From positions 3,782,001-3,846,000 of the forward strand of contig OZ257260.1 of the NCBI GenBank assembly GCA_965279735.1: a stretch of 64,000 bases of DNA, written 5' to 3'. The first letter of the stretch is position 1. Every line of letters begins with the position of its first letter. Below the pieces are notes generated by a model. That model was not told the origin of the DNA and did not search any database. It was given only the letters and a program-made list of their open reading frames with translations. A program made the translations under genes and the position numbers. This DNA comes from CAIUGU01 sp965279735 (GTDB lineage: Bacteria; Pseudomonadota; Gammaproteobacteria; Steroidobacterales; Steroidobacteraceae). Below are positions 1 to 9,687 of this stretch, piece by piece.

Positions 1-407
1 CGAACGCAGCAGACTTTGCCAATGGTGGCAAGTTGCCTTTCGCAGCGGTAAGCGCAGGTAGCCGATTCCAAGGGGCACCTGAATGGACCGCGAACGTCGG
101 CGCCGCGTACGAGTTCGGCATGGCGAGCGGCGCAGCGATCACTCCGCGCCTCGACTACACCTGGTCTGACGAATACACCCTGCAGACGGGTGAAGTGCTG
201 CAGCGTGTGCAGGAAGCCTATGGCTTGCTGAACGCGCGCATCACTTACGATTCGGGCGGTCCCTGGAACGTGGCACTCTCGGGCAGCAACCTGACCAACG
301 AGTACTACTTCAATTCGGGCTTCTTCACGAAGGCGGAACAGATCCACTTCATGACGGTAGGTCGCCCGGCGGAATATGCACTCACGTTCAACTTCCGCTT
401 CGAGTGA
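1..407 (+). CDS. TonB-dependent receptor, C-terminal part (5' end outside window)
   Basis: The frame is open from the first bases of the window and stops at 405-407, so only the last ~134 residues of the beta-barrel are seen. The segment is closely similar to the C-terminus of the receptor at 884-3424: both share YGLLNAR/FGLLNAR, NLTNEYY/NLTDEYY, AEQI.F and GRP.EY, and both end in TFNF.FE. It is therefore a tandem paralogue, probably an outer-membrane importer for a substrate of the nearby catabolic genes. The barrel family is clear but the substrate cannot be read from the sequence. Confidence 0.85.
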   Translation, partial: NAADFANGGKLPFAAVSAGSRFQGAPEWTANVGAAYEFGMASGAAITPRLDYTWSDEYTLQTGEVLQRVQEAYGLLNARITYDSGGPWNVALSGSNLTNEYYFNSGFFTKAEQIHFMTVGRPAEYALTFNFRFE

Positions 408-883
408 TTTGAGTTCTTGAAGAACAAAAGCTAAGCAAGAAGGACAATAAGCATGGCCAGCCCCGGGATCGAAAGATCCCGGGGTTTTTTTTTGGCCAGG
501 ACTTTGCGCATTTCCATCGATGCTGCAATGCACATTGTTGTTTCGCAGTGCACCTGTCAAAACCCCGCCTTCCTGGCCGCAGTGGACTAACTCCAATCGC
601 TGCTTCGAGTTTTTTCAAGGGGCAGTTGCTACGCAGCATTTTGCAGTGCGATAAATACTGCCCGCGCGTTGACGCTGTCGGCTCCCTCGTTTAAACAGGC
701 GGCCCCTCCTGTGCGTGTTGTTGCGAAAAAAGCACAAGAGGCCCAAAGCGCGTTTCTCTAAAACCATTGTTTTATCAAGGTTAAGAGAGGCGCATTGGCG
801 CAGGAAATTCTGATGTTGCTTTTACGCAGTAGGAAGGCCCAAGCGTCTGCTCGATCGTTCATCCATTTTTAGGGGGTTCTTAA
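408..883 (+). other. Intergenic leader between the two receptor genes
   Basis: This 476-bp gap holds the terminator at 461-493 and then about 390 bp without a convincing reading frame. The following receptor gene has its ribosome binding site at 871-876 (AGGGGG). I could not pick a reliable promoter or operator by eye. Confidence 0.5.
461..493 (+). terminator. Rho-independent terminator after the first receptor
   Basis: A perfect 10-bp stem (CCCCGGGATC/GATCCCGGGG) with a GAAA tetraloop is followed by nine T residues. It lies 54 bp after the receptor stop codon and should end that transcript. Confidence 0.95.
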
Positions 884-3424
884 GTGAACAAACGGACCAA
901 GGCTATTTACGCAGTTGCCGGACTGGCAGCGGCAAGTTGGCTGCCCACTGGCGCATACGCCCAGGCACCAGAACAAAGTGTCGCAGGCGCGATTGAAGAA
1001 GTGCTCGTTACGGCTCGCCGCCGTGAAGAAAGCCTGCAGGAAGTGCCCATCGCGATCTCCGCGTTCGGCGGCGAAGACCTCACGCAGCGTGGCGTTGATT
1101 CAGTCCAGAACATGAATGCCATTGCCCCGAACCTGTCCGTCATGGGCGGCGGCGCAACTGGCGAATCGCAGGGCAGCTTCCGCGTCCGCGGTATTCCCGG
1201 CGTTTCGGTGTACATCGACGGCGTGTACCAGGCCTCGACCGACGGCCTGCTGACGACCAGCGTCGTTGAAGTGGATCGTATCGAAGTGCTGCGTGGCCCC
1301 CAGGGCACGCTGTTCGGCAACTCGTCGCTCGGCGGTGCCGTTCACTACATCACCAAGGCACCTGGTGACACATTCGGTGGACGCGTGCAGGCAACAGCCG
1401 GCAGCTTCAACCGCCGCGACTTCCAGTTTGCCGTTGACGTGCCGCTGACCGACACGTTCTCGTCGAAGCTGACGTTCGCCAGCCAGTCGCGAGACGGCTT
1501 CGTCAACAGCCAGGTCATCGACCGCGCCTATGGTGACGTCAACGACGAGCTCTATCGCGCAGACTTCATGTGGAAGCCGATCGATGGGCTGAGCATCCGC
1601 TACAACGCGGAACAGGCCAACACGAATCGTGATGGTCCCGCTCGCGTAGTCCGCAACATCGGTGCAGCCACTTATTTCCCGGGCACCAACACCAGCAGCA
1701 ACCCGCAGATCCAGGCGTACCAGAACGTCGGCGTGTTCTACAACAACGTCAACAATGCCTCGGGCTTCGCCGGCGGCAACGTCGGTGAGTACGAGACCCG
1801 TATCGGTTGGGAAAATCCCGGCCTCGTGATCGACGTGCAGCGTCACTCGCTCGATGCCAACTGGGACATCAACGACAGCTTCCACCTCCGTTCGATCAGC
1901 GGCTACCGCGAAACCACCCGCGCCGTGCAGACGGATTTCGACGGTGCCCAGGAAGTGCGGCTGCTGGAGCGTGACTTCCGCGCCCGCTCGATGCAGTTCT
2001 CACAGGAACTGCAGCTGCTCGGAACCCATGACAGCTTCGACTGGGTGGTCGGCGCCTACTACTCGAAGGAAAACAACCGGACCCGCACCATCACGTGGGG
2101 CATGCCGGAGTTCACCTGCGACCAGTGGAGCGGTGGCGCGAGCAACAATCTGGCACGTACGACTGCTGCCGAAAGAGCGTCCTGCCTTGCGTTGCGCAAT
2201 CAGGCTCTCGCGGGTGGTCAGGGTGTGACCGCGGCGACCTTCTCCGGTGCAGCGGGTTCAAACAGCGACTCGATGACGCGCGTGCGTCCCGAGACGACTG
2301 CGATCTTCGGTGACCTGACCTGGCGTGTGACGGACAAGTTCTCTGCTGCCATGGGCTTGCGCCACAGCACGGACAAGAGTGATGGCAACCAGGTCATCCA
2401 GGGCTCGGCGCTCGCTGTACGCGGTGCGTTGCTGCCGGACCAGACCTATGCCGGCAACTTCTTCGGCTTCAACAGCCTGCCAGCATATTCGGCCGGCACT
2501 GCAACGGACTTCAGCGCGACCACCAAGCGCCTGACCCTGCAGTACCAGTGGACACCTGACCTGATGACCTATGTCGGCTTCTCCGACGGCTATGGTCCTG
2601 GTGGTGTCACGCAGCCGCCGCCCAGCGTGACGGCTTACATGGCCAACGTGCCTGCCGCGCAGAACGACATCCCTGGCGTTCGCGCTTATGGCGAACAGAC
2701 ACTCGACAACTTCGAGGTCGGCATGCGTGCTGACTGGTTCGGCGGTGCCCTGCGTACGAACGTCAGCGCGTTCTACACGGACTGGAAGAACGTGCAGGTC
2801 AGCCAGTACGTGGCGACGACCTGGTTCGACACCAACGGCGACGGTCGTGCAGATTCGCAGATCGATGCCAATGCAGACGGCAGGAACGACATCTACGTGT
2901 TCCCCAGCCTGCTGACAGTCGGTGTTGCCGCGGCGAAGGCCAAGGGCATCGAGTTCGAAGGCAGCTGGCGTCCCACCACCGACCTGCGGTTCAACCTGAA
3001 CGTGGGCTGGCTCGATACGGAGTACACGGAACTGGGCGCTGCAGGCCAGGGCGTGATTCCGGCCGTGACCCCGGGCAGCGTGTTCCCGCAGGCACCCGAA
3101 TTCACGGGTAACTTCGGTGCACAGTACGAAGTGGCGCTGGCGAATGGTTCGATGATCACCCCGCGTATCGACTACACCTACACGGATGACTTCGTGCTGG
3201 CGACGGACGATCTGCGGCAGCGGACCCAGAAGGGCTTCGGTCTCCTCAATGCCCGTGTGACCTACGATTCGGGCAAGAACTGGAGCGTGGCGCTGCTTGG
3301 TACCAACCTGACGGACGAGTACTACCTGAACTCGGGCTTCTACACGGTGGCCGAACAGATCGACTTCGTGACACTCGGCCGTCCGCGTGAGTACGGCGTA
3401 ACGTTCAACTTCACGTTCGAGTAA
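884..3424 (+). CDS. TonB-dependent outer-membrane receptor (846 aa)
   Basis: The protein has a signal peptide (about residues 1-26, ending GAYAQ), a TonB box (IEEVLVTARRR, about 36-46), a plug domain with the RGPQGTLFGNSSLGGAV signature, and a long beta-barrel ending TFNFTFE. The length of 846 aa is normal for the family. The start is GTG, chosen because AGGGGG lies seven bases upstream and the signal peptide follows directly. Such receptors use the TonB-ExbBD energy system to import scarce or bulky substrates. Proximity to the aromatic-catabolism genes suggests an aromatic or ester substrate, but that is inference. Confidence 0.93.
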   Translation: MNKRTKAIYAVAGLAAASWLPTGAYAQAPEQSVAGAIEEVLVTARRREESLQEVPIAISAFGGEDLTQRGVDSVQNMNAIAPNLSVMGGGATGESQGSFRVRGIPGVSVYIDGVYQASTDGLLTTSVVEVDRIEVLRGPQGTLFGNSSLGGAVHYITKAPGDTFGGRVQATAGSFNRRDFQFAVDVPLTDTFSSKLTFASQSRDGFVNSQVIDRAYGDVNDELYRADFMWKPIDGLSIRYNAEQANTNRDGPARVVRNIGAATYFPGTNTSSNPQIQAYQNVGVFYNNVNNASGFAGGNVGEYETRIGWENPGLVIDVQRHSLDANWDINDSFHLRSISGYRETTRAVQTDFDGAQEVRLLERDFRARSMQFSQELQLLGTHDSFDWVVGAYYSKENNRTRTITWGMPEFTCDQWSGGASNNLARTTAAERASCLALRNQALAGGQGVTAATFSGAAGSNSDSMTRVRPETTAIFGDLTWRVTDKFSAAMGLRHSTDKSDGNQVIQGSALAVRGALLPDQTYAGNFFGFNSLPAYSAGTATDFSATTKRLTLQYQWTPDLMTYVGFSDGYGPGGVTQPPPSVTAYMANVPAAQNDIPGVRAYGEQTLDNFEVGMRADWFGGALRTNVSAFYTDWKNVQVSQYVATTWFDTNGDGRADSQIDANADGRNDIYVFPSLLTVGVAAAKAKGIEFEGSWRPTTDLRFNLNVGWLDTEYTELGAAGQGVIPAVTPGSVFPQAPEFTGNFGAQYEVALANGSMITPRIDYTYTDDFVLATDDLRQRTQKGFGLLNARVTYDSGKNWSVALLGTNLTDEYYLNSGFYTVAEQIDFVTLGRPREYGVTFNFTFE

Positions 3425-3506
3425 TCGCCACCTGAAGATGATCGTGCAATAGCGATCGCTACCGCCGGCCTGCAAGGGTCGGCGGTAACGACCGGACTGA
3501 ACTGAG

Positions 3507-3546
3507 CCCGCGGTGACCCCAGGTCATCGCGGGTTTTCTTTTTTGC
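3507..3546 (+). terminator. Rho-independent terminator after receptor 2
   Basis: A 12-bp stem with one G-T pair (CCCGCGGTGACC/GGTCATCGCGGG) and a 3-nt loop is followed by TTTTCTTTTTT. It separates the receptor from the carboxylesterase gene. Confidence 0.93.
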
Positions 3547-3693
3547 GCCGCGGAAAACCCGCTGCCGCTTTCTTGACATTTCTTGTCGCGGGTTGCGCTT
3601 GCCGGATTGGCAGCCGGGGGCTTGCATACCAGACTTCCCCCCGGCAGCCTTGCTGCCTCTGTATAAAAGCTTTTTTCAGCAAGGGAACGAGCG

Positions 3694-5373
3694 ATGACCA
3701 CCGACACGAAGGACAGCGATGCAGCCAGCATGAATATGGAAACACCGGGCGGTGTCGATCGACGTTCATTCCTTGGAATGGGAGCGATCGCAGCTGCAGG
3801 TGCGCTTGCAGTAGGTGCTGCTTCGAAAGCGGAAGCCGCCGCTCCCGGGTACACCGCTGGCGAAACTGTCGAGACTACGCATGGACGTATTCGCGGCTCA
3901 CGCCGCGGCAAGGTGCATGCTTTCCGCGGCGTGCCGTATGGCGCGTCCACTGCCGACAGCCGTTTCCTGCCGGCGAAAAAGCCGCAGCCCTGGACCGGGG
4001 TGCGCGATGCACTCGAGATCGGACCACGAGCGCCGCAATCGCAGATACGCATCGTCCAGGAATGGGCTGTGCTGTACCGGATGGAAGCGGCGAGCGAAGA
4101 CTGCCTGACGCTCAATGTCTGGAGCAAAGGCCTGAACGATCGGCAGAAGCGCCCTGTGATGGTCTGGCTGCACGGAGGCGGCTTTGCCGCGGGTTCGGCC
4201 GGTGGTCTCCCTTACGACGGCACCAACATGGCTGACAAGCACGACGTCGTGTTCGTCGGCGTGAACCATCGGCTGAATGTCTTCGGTTTCCTGTACCTGC
4301 CGGAGATCGGCGGCGAGAAATATGCGCAGGCGAGCAATGTCGGCATGCTCGACATCGTGCAGGCCTTGGAGTGGGTCCGCGACAACATCGAGCGCTTTGG
4401 CGGGGACCCAGGCAATGTCACCGTGCTTGGCCAGTCGGGCGGCGGCTCCAAGGTCAGTACGTTGTTGGGCATGCCTGCTGCCAAGGGACTGTTCCATCGC
4501 GCCATCGCGCAGAGCGGCTCGCAGGTGCGAAGCCAGACGACCGAGCAGGCAACCCGTACCGCGAGAAACGTGCTGAAGGCGATGCAGATCGAGCCCAACC
4601 AGCTCGACCGGCTGCAGCAAGTGCCGTTCTATGTGCTGCGCGATACCCTGACTGCTGCCGACAATGTCGGGCAGTTCTCACCCGTCATGGACGGAAGAAC
4701 CGTTCCCGCACACATCTTCGATCCTGTGGCGACGCAGATTTCGGCGGATGTGCCGCTGATGATCGGGTCCATGGAAACCGAAGTGACCTGGAACACGGGC
4801 CAGAACTACGACAACCTGGACAACGAAGCACTGCGGTATTACGTCAAGACGGCCCTGCGGACGGATGATGCGACGGCAGACAGGACCATCGCGCTGTATC
4901 GCCAGAACCGTCCCAAGGCCAGCAATCTCGACCTGTACCTGATCCTGGCTGCGGATGCGTCCGGTTTCCGGGTAGGGACGGGGCGCCAGGCTGACAGCAA
5001 GGCCGCGCTCGGCAGAGCCCCTGTCTACAAGTATTACTGGAACTGGTATTCACCGGTGCGCGACGGCGAACTGCGCTGCATGCATTGCATGGATATTCCT
5101 TTTGCACTGAACAATATCCAGGTGTCAGCGCCCGTCCTCGGAACCGGCAAGGAACTCCAAAGCCTGGCGGACAAGGTGTCCGGGGCATGGGCCGCATTTG
5201 CGCGCACCGGCAACCCGAACCACGCGGGCATCCCCAACTGGACACCGTTCACGACCGCCCGGCGCGAGACGATGGTGTGGAACGTGGAGCCCAAGGTAGT
5301 GAGCGATCCGCACGGTGATGAGCTGCGTGCCGTCAACGCGATCATTGCCCAGCGGCCCGTACAGGGCGGCTGA
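3694..5373 (+). CDS. Tat-exported type-B carboxylesterase (559 aa)
   Basis: This serine hydrolase should cleave carboxylic (possibly aryl) esters in the periplasm. A twin-arginine signal (DRRSFLGMG followed by a hydrophobic stretch and an AEAAA cleavage region) is present. The type-B nucleophile elbow is GQSGGGSK rather than the common GESAGG. The acid residue is probably the Glu in GSMETEV, and the catalytic His lies in HCMDIPF, matching the usual H-x(2)-[DE]-[IL]-P-F context. AGGGA upstream supports the ATG at 3694. It has its own transcription unit after a terminator. Together with the receptors it could release phenolic cores for the hydroquinone route; that link is inferred. Confidence 0.88.
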   Translation: MTTDTKDSDAASMNMETPGGVDRRSFLGMGAIAAAGALAVGAASKAEAAAPGYTAGETVETTHGRIRGSRRGKVHAFRGVPYGASTADSRFLPAKKPQPWTGVRDALEIGPRAPQSQIRIVQEWAVLYRMEAASEDCLTLNVWSKGLNDRQKRPVMVWLHGGGFAAGSAGGLPYDGTNMADKHDVVFVGVNHRLNVFGFLYLPEIGGEKYAQASNVGMLDIVQALEWVRDNIERFGGDPGNVTVLGQSGGGSKVSTLLGMPAAKGLFHRAIAQSGSQVRSQTTEQATRTARNVLKAMQIEPNQLDRLQQVPFYVLRDTLTAADNVGQFSPVMDGRTVPAHIFDPVATQISADVPLMIGSMETEVTWNTGQNYDNLDNEALRYYVKTALRTDDATADRTIALYRQNRPKASNLDLYLILAADASGFRVGTGRQADSKAALGRAPVYKYYWNWYSPVRDGELRCMHCMDIPFALNNIQVSAPVLGTGKELQSLADKVSGAWAAFARTGNPNHAGIPNWTPFTTARRETMVWNVEPKVVSDPHGDELRAVNAIIAQRPVQGG

Positions 5374-5567
5374 TGATCAAAACCGGCCGGGTGATGGCGA
5401 CGCGAGAGCTTTCCTTCACCCGGCTGCAATGTGCTCTCCGGCAGCGATGATTTCGGGTCATGATAGGCCCCAGAAAATATCGGTTCTGGGAGGCCGGGGA
5501 CTTTCTCTATAGTCCACAGGCTAAGGATTCATAACGCACGAATAGCGGCTGTATTGGGGGATTCACT

Positions 5568-6434
5568 GTGGTTAATCGAGCCCGCGTTTCAGGCCTCGTT
5601 CTGGCTTTTGCTGCCGCCCTGGCCTGCGCCCCTGCCTTTGCGCAGATGGACATGACAGGCAAATGGCAGCCCCGACTGCATGAGGACTTTCCCGAGCGCA
5701 TTCCTGGCCCCGAGCTCGGCGACTATTCAGGCTTGCCCGTCAACGATGCAGCCCGCCTCTTCGCCGACAGCTGGGACCCCGCGCGTCTGACCCTTCCCGA
5801 GCACCAGTGCCGCGTGCACACCTCGCCTTACATCCATCGCGGTCCGCACAACATGCGGATCTCGGAAGTGCGCGATCCGAGCACGCAGATCCTGAAGGAA
5901 ATCAGGATCTACATCAGCACCTACGAGCAGACGCGGATCATCTACATGGATGGTCGTGCGCACCCGAACGATCTTGTCCCGCATACGTGGATGGGCTTCT
6001 CCACTGGCAAGTGGGACGGTGACATGCTGAAAGTGCACACGACCCACATCAAGCAGAACTGGATCCGTCGCAACGGCCTGCCGCAGAGTGACGCTGCCGA
6101 GATGGAAGAAGTGTTCGTGCGCAACGGCGACATGCTGACGCACATGTGGACGGTTCGTGACCCGGACTACCTCACCGAGCCGCTGACCAAGAACGAAAAC
6201 TACATGCTGAACCCGCGCATCGAGGGCCAGGCAGCATGGACCTATCCGTGCGTCGCCGTGGTTGAAGTACCACGCGAGCAGGGTGATGTTCCTTACTACC
6301 TCCCGGGCCAGAATCCGAACTTTGACGAGCTCTACCACCGCTGGAACATCAACCATGAGGGATTCCGTGGTGGGGCGGCAACCATGTACCCGGAGTGGGC
6401 GAAGTCCCACCAGGTTGCGGAGCGGACTCGCTGA
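5568..6434 (+). CDS. Secreted protein of unknown function, family A copy 1 (288 aa)
   Basis: I do not recognise a named domain. The protein starts with a Sec signal peptide ending AFAQ. The mature part shows the pattern shared by five paralogues in this window: HED..ER.PGP, Y.G.P[IV]ND.AR, SWDP, a single early Cys, MDGR.HP, HTW.GFS.GKWD, TTHIK, RRNG[IL]P, DP.YLTEP, a YPC motif and GG..TMYPE near the C-terminus. The GTG start has TTGGGGG seven bases upstream. It is followed after 7 bp by copy 2, so the two are co-transcribed. Two well-spaced Cys residues suggest a possible disulfide in the periplasm. Confidence 0.8.
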   Translation: MVNRARVSGLVLAFAAALACAPAFAQMDMTGKWQPRLHEDFPERIPGPELGDYSGLPVNDAARLFADSWDPARLTLPEHQCRVHTSPYIHRGPHNMRISEVRDPSTQILKEIRIYISTYEQTRIIYMDGRAHPNDLVPHTWMGFSTGKWDGDMLKVHTTHIKQNWIRRNGLPQSDAAEMEEVFVRNGDMLTHMWTVRDPDYLTEPLTKNENYMLNPRIEGQAAWTYPCVAVVEVPREQGDVPYYLPGQNPNFDELYHRWNINHEGFRGGAATMYPEWAKSHQVAERTR

Positions 6435-6441
6435 GCGAACC

Positions 6442-7317
6442 ATGATGACGACACAGAGCAGAATCACGTTTGCAGGTTGGGCGCTCGCCCTGTCGGTTTC
6501 CCTGGCAGGCACCGCGGCGTTTGCGCAATCGGACCTCACCGGTCGGTGGCAGCCACGGCAGCACGAGGATCAGCCTGAGCGCGGTCCGGGTCCGGAACTC
6601 GGCGACTATCTCGGCCTGCCCGTGAACGATTCAGCACGCCTGTTCGCGGATAGCTGGGATCCGGCGCGTCTGACGCTTCCCGAGCATCAATGCCGCGTCC
6701 ATACGACACCCTATATTTTTCGCGGTCCGCTCAACCTGCGTATCTGGGAAGAACGCAATGCCAATACCCAGGTCCTCGAGAAGGTGATGATGTACATCCG
6801 CACCTACGAGCAGACCCGGACGATCTACATGGATGGCCGGCCTCATCCGGACGATCTCGCGCCGCATACGTGGATGGGTTTCGCGACCGGCAAATGGGAT
6901 GGCGATGCCCTGATCGTGACGACCACGCACATCAAGCAGAACTGGGTGCGTCGCAATGGCATCCCGCAGAGCGATCGTGCGGTCCTGATCGAGCGCTTCC
7001 AGCGTCATGGCGACCTGATGTCGCACATCTCGGTGGTGCAGGATCCCGTTTATCTCACGGAGCCGCTGACGAAGAGCGAAACATTCGTGATGAATCCTCG
7101 TATCGAAGGCCAGGCAGCCTGGACCTATCCGTGCGTGGCAGTCGTCGAAGTCCCCCGTGAACAGGGCGATGTCCCGCACTTCCTGCCCGGCCAGAATCCG
7201 AATCTCGCCGAGCTGCCGAGGCGCTGGAATATTTCGCACGACGCGTTCCGGGGCGGTGCGATCACCATGTATCCCGAATACGTGAAGACGCACCAGATTC
7301 CCGAGCGGACGCGGTAG
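6442..7317 (+). CDS. Secreted protein of unknown function, family A copy 2 (291 aa)
   Basis: This is the closest paralogue of the preceding gene and keeps nearly every conserved motif (HED, PGPELGDY, SWDPARLTLPEHQC, TYEQTR, MDGRPHPDDL, TTHIKQNW, RRNGIPQSD, YLTEPLTK, WTYPC, TMYPE). The ATG at 6442 is chosen because the signal peptide (ending TAAFAQ) begins there; the open frame extends further upstream inside the previous gene but without homology. The tandem arrangement indicates a recent duplication. Function is unknown. In other parts of the window family members sit next to MBL-fold hydrolases, here next to the minus-strand alpha/beta hydrolases. Confidence 0.8.
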   Translation: MMTTQSRITFAGWALALSVSLAGTAAFAQSDLTGRWQPRQHEDQPERGPGPELGDYLGLPVNDSARLFADSWDPARLTLPEHQCRVHTTPYIFRGPLNLRIWEERNANTQVLEKVMMYIRTYEQTRTIYMDGRPHPDDLAPHTWMGFATGKWDGDALIVTTTHIKQNWVRRNGIPQSDRAVLIERFQRHGDLMSHISVVQDPVYLTEPLTKSETFVMNPRIEGQAAWTYPCVAVVEVPREQGDVPHFLPGQNPNLAELPRRWNISHDAFRGGAITMYPEYVKTHQIPERTR

Positions 7318-7340
7318 CAGCCACTACCGAGGATGATCAC

Positions 7341-7360
7341 GCGGGCTGCATGAAGCCCGC
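7341..7360. terminator. Hairpin between convergent genes, possible terminator
   Basis: GCGGGCT/AGCCCGC forms a 7-bp stem with a 6-nt loop in the 75-bp gap between family A copy 2 and the convergent hydrolase gene. There is no T-run on either side, so intrinsic termination is uncertain. Confidence 0.4.
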
Positions 7361-7392
7361 GGGATTCGCAGTCCGCAATGGTATTGCGGGAC

Positions 7393-8631
7393 TTAAGCGG
7401 CTTTATTTCCCGGTACGTTCTTGTCCAGCCAGTTGAACAGCACCTGCGAAATCTCGCGGTTGTTCTTTTCCATCATCATGAAATGCCCGTTGCCGTGGAT
7501 GCCGAGCGCAGCGAGCTCGACATGATCGACAGCACAGCCCGCCTGCTTGAGATAAGCAGCGGTGCCCCAGTCATAAGGAACGTGGTACGAAGCTTCCGAC
7601 GTCACGAACATGATCGGAATGCCTGCCAGGTTTTTCAGCTTGCGGGCGGGCTCAACCTGTAACTGACACGCCTGGTAGCCGGGCTTCGGCGCAGGCTGCG
7701 TAAAGGTCTTGAGGTCTTCAGGCCGGGCTGCCGGCGGATCGTAAGCGAGCGGACTCGCTGCAACGCCCCACTGCAACGGTCCCATCGGCGGACCGTTGGG
7801 TTCAATGGCGAGAATGCCTTTCACGAGATGCGGTCGTGCGTTAGCCGCGATCCAGCAGAAAGGTCCACCCATGGAATGCGCCATCACGATCGCAGGACCG
7901 ATCTTGTCGAGCAACTCGCCTGCGAGGCCGGCCCAGATCTCATGGGTCAGAGGCAGATCAGTCAGAAACGCGCCGCCCTGGCTCGCTGCGGCCTGATCGA
8001 CAGTCGGATCGCCGATCTGCCCTGTCGAGCCCGGCCACTGGGTGTGCAGATGAGCGGTGACCGTACGGTTCTGTGCCTTCTCCGGCGCGGAGAACTGGCG
8101 TTCCATGTTCTCGTACGTTGCAGCCGGACGGTAAGGACCATCCAGCTCGGGGTGATAGGGCGAGCGGCCATGTCCGGGTCGATCGACGACATAGACCTTG
8201 TAACCCTGTTCCAGGAAATGCGTTGACCAGCCGCGACGACCGTCGGGCGTACCGATCCAGTCGAGCCCCTGTCCACCACCACCGTGAACGATGACGACCG
8301 GATAGGGATGCCGCACGCGCGTCGGAATCTGGTATTCGACGTATGCCTGTGCGCCATTGATGACGTTGCCGCGTGCAAGCTCCACGCGCTTTACGCCCAG
8401 CCAGAAGAAACTTGATTCAGCGATGTCGAGGACGGGATCGGCAGCGTTCCCTTTCTTCGACTGCGTGGAAGCCGCATCGGCAACGCTGCCGAGCGTCAAT
8501 CCAGCAGCGGCGGCGATTGCAGTCGAGTGGGCAATGAACTCGCGACGCGTGAGCTGCGAATCGGAAGAGGATGCGCCATTCATTTCAGTGGTGATGTCTG
8601 TGTCTTTCATGAGAGGTGTTCCGCTGTTCAT
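7393..8631 (-). CDS. Exported alpha/beta-fold hydrolase (412 aa)
   Basis: A Tat-like signal (TRREFIAHS plus a hydrophobic alanine-rich stretch ending ADAA) begins around residue 28. The hydrolase core shows an HGGGGQG oxyanion-loop motif, DRPGHGRSPYHP, the nucleophile elbow AHSMGG and a C-terminal catalytic His in GNGHFMMMEKN. Its start overlaps the stop of the upstream paralogue by ATGA, with GAAGG seven bases before it, so translation is coupled. The pair resembles esterases or C-C bond hydrolases; the substrate is unknown. An internal ATG at 8610 lacks a good ribosome site. Confidence 0.85.
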   Translation of the reverse strand: MNSGTPLMKDTDITTEMNGASSSDSQLTRREFIAHSTAIAAAAGLTLGSVADAASTQSKKGNAADPVLDIAESSFFWLGVKRVELARGNVINGAQAYVEYQIPTRVRHPYPVVIVHGGGGQGLDWIGTPDGRRGWSTHFLEQGYKVYVVDRPGHGRSPYHPELDGPYRPAATYENMERQFSAPEKAQNRTVTAHLHTQWPGSTGQIGDPTVDQAAASQGGAFLTDLPLTHEIWAGLAGELLDKIGPAIVMAHSMGGPFCWIAANARPHLVKGILAIEPNGPPMGPLQWGVAASPLAYDPPAARPEDLKTFTQPAPKPGYQACQLQVEPARKLKNLAGIPIMFVTSEASYHVPYDWGTAAYLKQAGCAVDHVELAALGIHGNGHFMMMEKNNREISQVLFNWLDKNVPGNKAA

Positions 8632-9662
8632 GCACGAGCCTTCGGAGCCTTGGCCGAGATCCAGCCATGGATCACGTCGAAGACTTCGCGTCTATTGGTT
8701 TCCACCATCATGAAATGGCTGTTGCCGCGGATGCCACGTTCGCCGAGGCGAATGAAATCGACAGCGCAGCCCGCCTGCCGCAGGAATTCTACGGAAGGCG
8801 GATCAGTCAGTGCGTGGCGCGGTGAACTTTCGCCGAGAACAAAACTGATCGGGATGCCTTGCAGGTTCTTCAGCTTTCGCGGCGGATCGGCTTGCAGCTT
8901 GTACGCAGGCAATCCCGAGGCGGCCGGCACATCACGCGTCGCAAGCTGGCTTGCGTCCGAGACCGGCGGGTCATACGCCACCGGACTCGAACTCAATCCC
9001 CACGTCAGGTTACCGAAGGGAGGGCCTGCGGGTTCAACAGCGACGATTGCTTTGACGAGGGCAGGGCGCTGATCCGCAACTACCCATGCGAAGGGTCCAC
9101 CGGCCGAATGAACGAGAACAATCGCAGGCCCGATCCGATCGAGCAGCTCGGCACCGCGGCTCGCCCAGAGAGAATGCGCGAGAGTCTGATTCTGCAGAGC
9201 TGCATTCTGTCCGGCCTGAAAGCGGTCGAGCAGCGGATCACCGACTTTGCCAGTGCCGTTCCAGCGGGGCGTGGAGCTGGTCGCTGCGGCTTCGAAGTCC
9301 GCTTCGATGCCTTCAATCGTTGGTACGGGCGTAGGCGGTCCGAGGGCATCGGGATGGTAAGGCGCGCGGCCATGACCAGGGCGATCGACAACATACGTCC
9401 TGTAACCCTGTTGCACGAAGTAATGCGCCCAGCCGGCTTCGCCGTCTCCAAGGCCCATGTAGTGAGTGCCCTGGCCGCCACCGCCGTGCACGAGGACGAT
9501 GGGGAACGGCTGCGTCACCTCCGCGGGAATCATGTACTGCACGTACATCTGTCCGCTGGCGATGGTGCCGTAATCGGTTTTCTTTCGTTCAACGCCGACC
9601 CAGAAGAAACCCTGATCGGACAGCCGCATGGCCGTAGCCGTGCTGCGCGCTTGTTGTGCCAT
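8628..9662 (-). CDS. Alpha/beta-fold hydrolase without signal peptide (344 aa)
   Basis: This is a paralogue of the downstream gene: HGGGGQG, DRPGHGRAPYHP, the elbow VHSAGG, YDPP, PPRKLKNLQGIPI and GNSHFMMVETN are all shared. It lacks an N-terminal signal, so one copy is probably cytoplasmic and the other exported. The two are translationally coupled through a 4-bp overlap. They lie at the 3' end of the minus-strand catabolic block. Candidate roles are hydrolysis of aromatic esters or lactones feeding the hydroquinone route; this is inferred from position only. Confidence 0.83.
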   Translation of the reverse strand: MAQQARSTATAMRLSDQGFFWVGVERKKTDYGTIASGQMYVQYMIPAEVTQPFPIVLVHGGGGQGTHYMGLGDGEAGWAHYFVQQGYRTYVVDRPGHGRAPYHPDALGPPTPVPTIEGIEADFEAAATSSTPRWNGTGKVGDPLLDRFQAGQNAALQNQTLAHSLWASRGAELLDRIGPAIVLVHSAGGPFAWVVADQRPALVKAIVAVEPAGPPFGNLTWGLSSSPVAYDPPVSDASQLATRDVPAASGLPAYKLQADPPRKLKNLQGIPISFVLGESSPRHALTDPPSVEFLRQAGCAVDFIRLGERGIRGNSHFMMVETNRREVFDVIHGWISAKAPKARA

Positions 9663-9687
9663 GACTTGTAATACCTTTATCTAAGGC

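Noticed and set aside
2258..3475. 405-codon minus-strand frame opposite the receptor gene
   Set aside because: The + strand encodes an unmistakable TonB-dependent receptor here; the antisense product is Arg/His/Val-rich and shows no domain.
3573..3601. TTGACA at 3573 as promoter of the carboxylesterase
   Set aside because: No acceptable -10 box follows at 16-18 bp; a TATAAA at 3662-3667 lacks a -35 partner.
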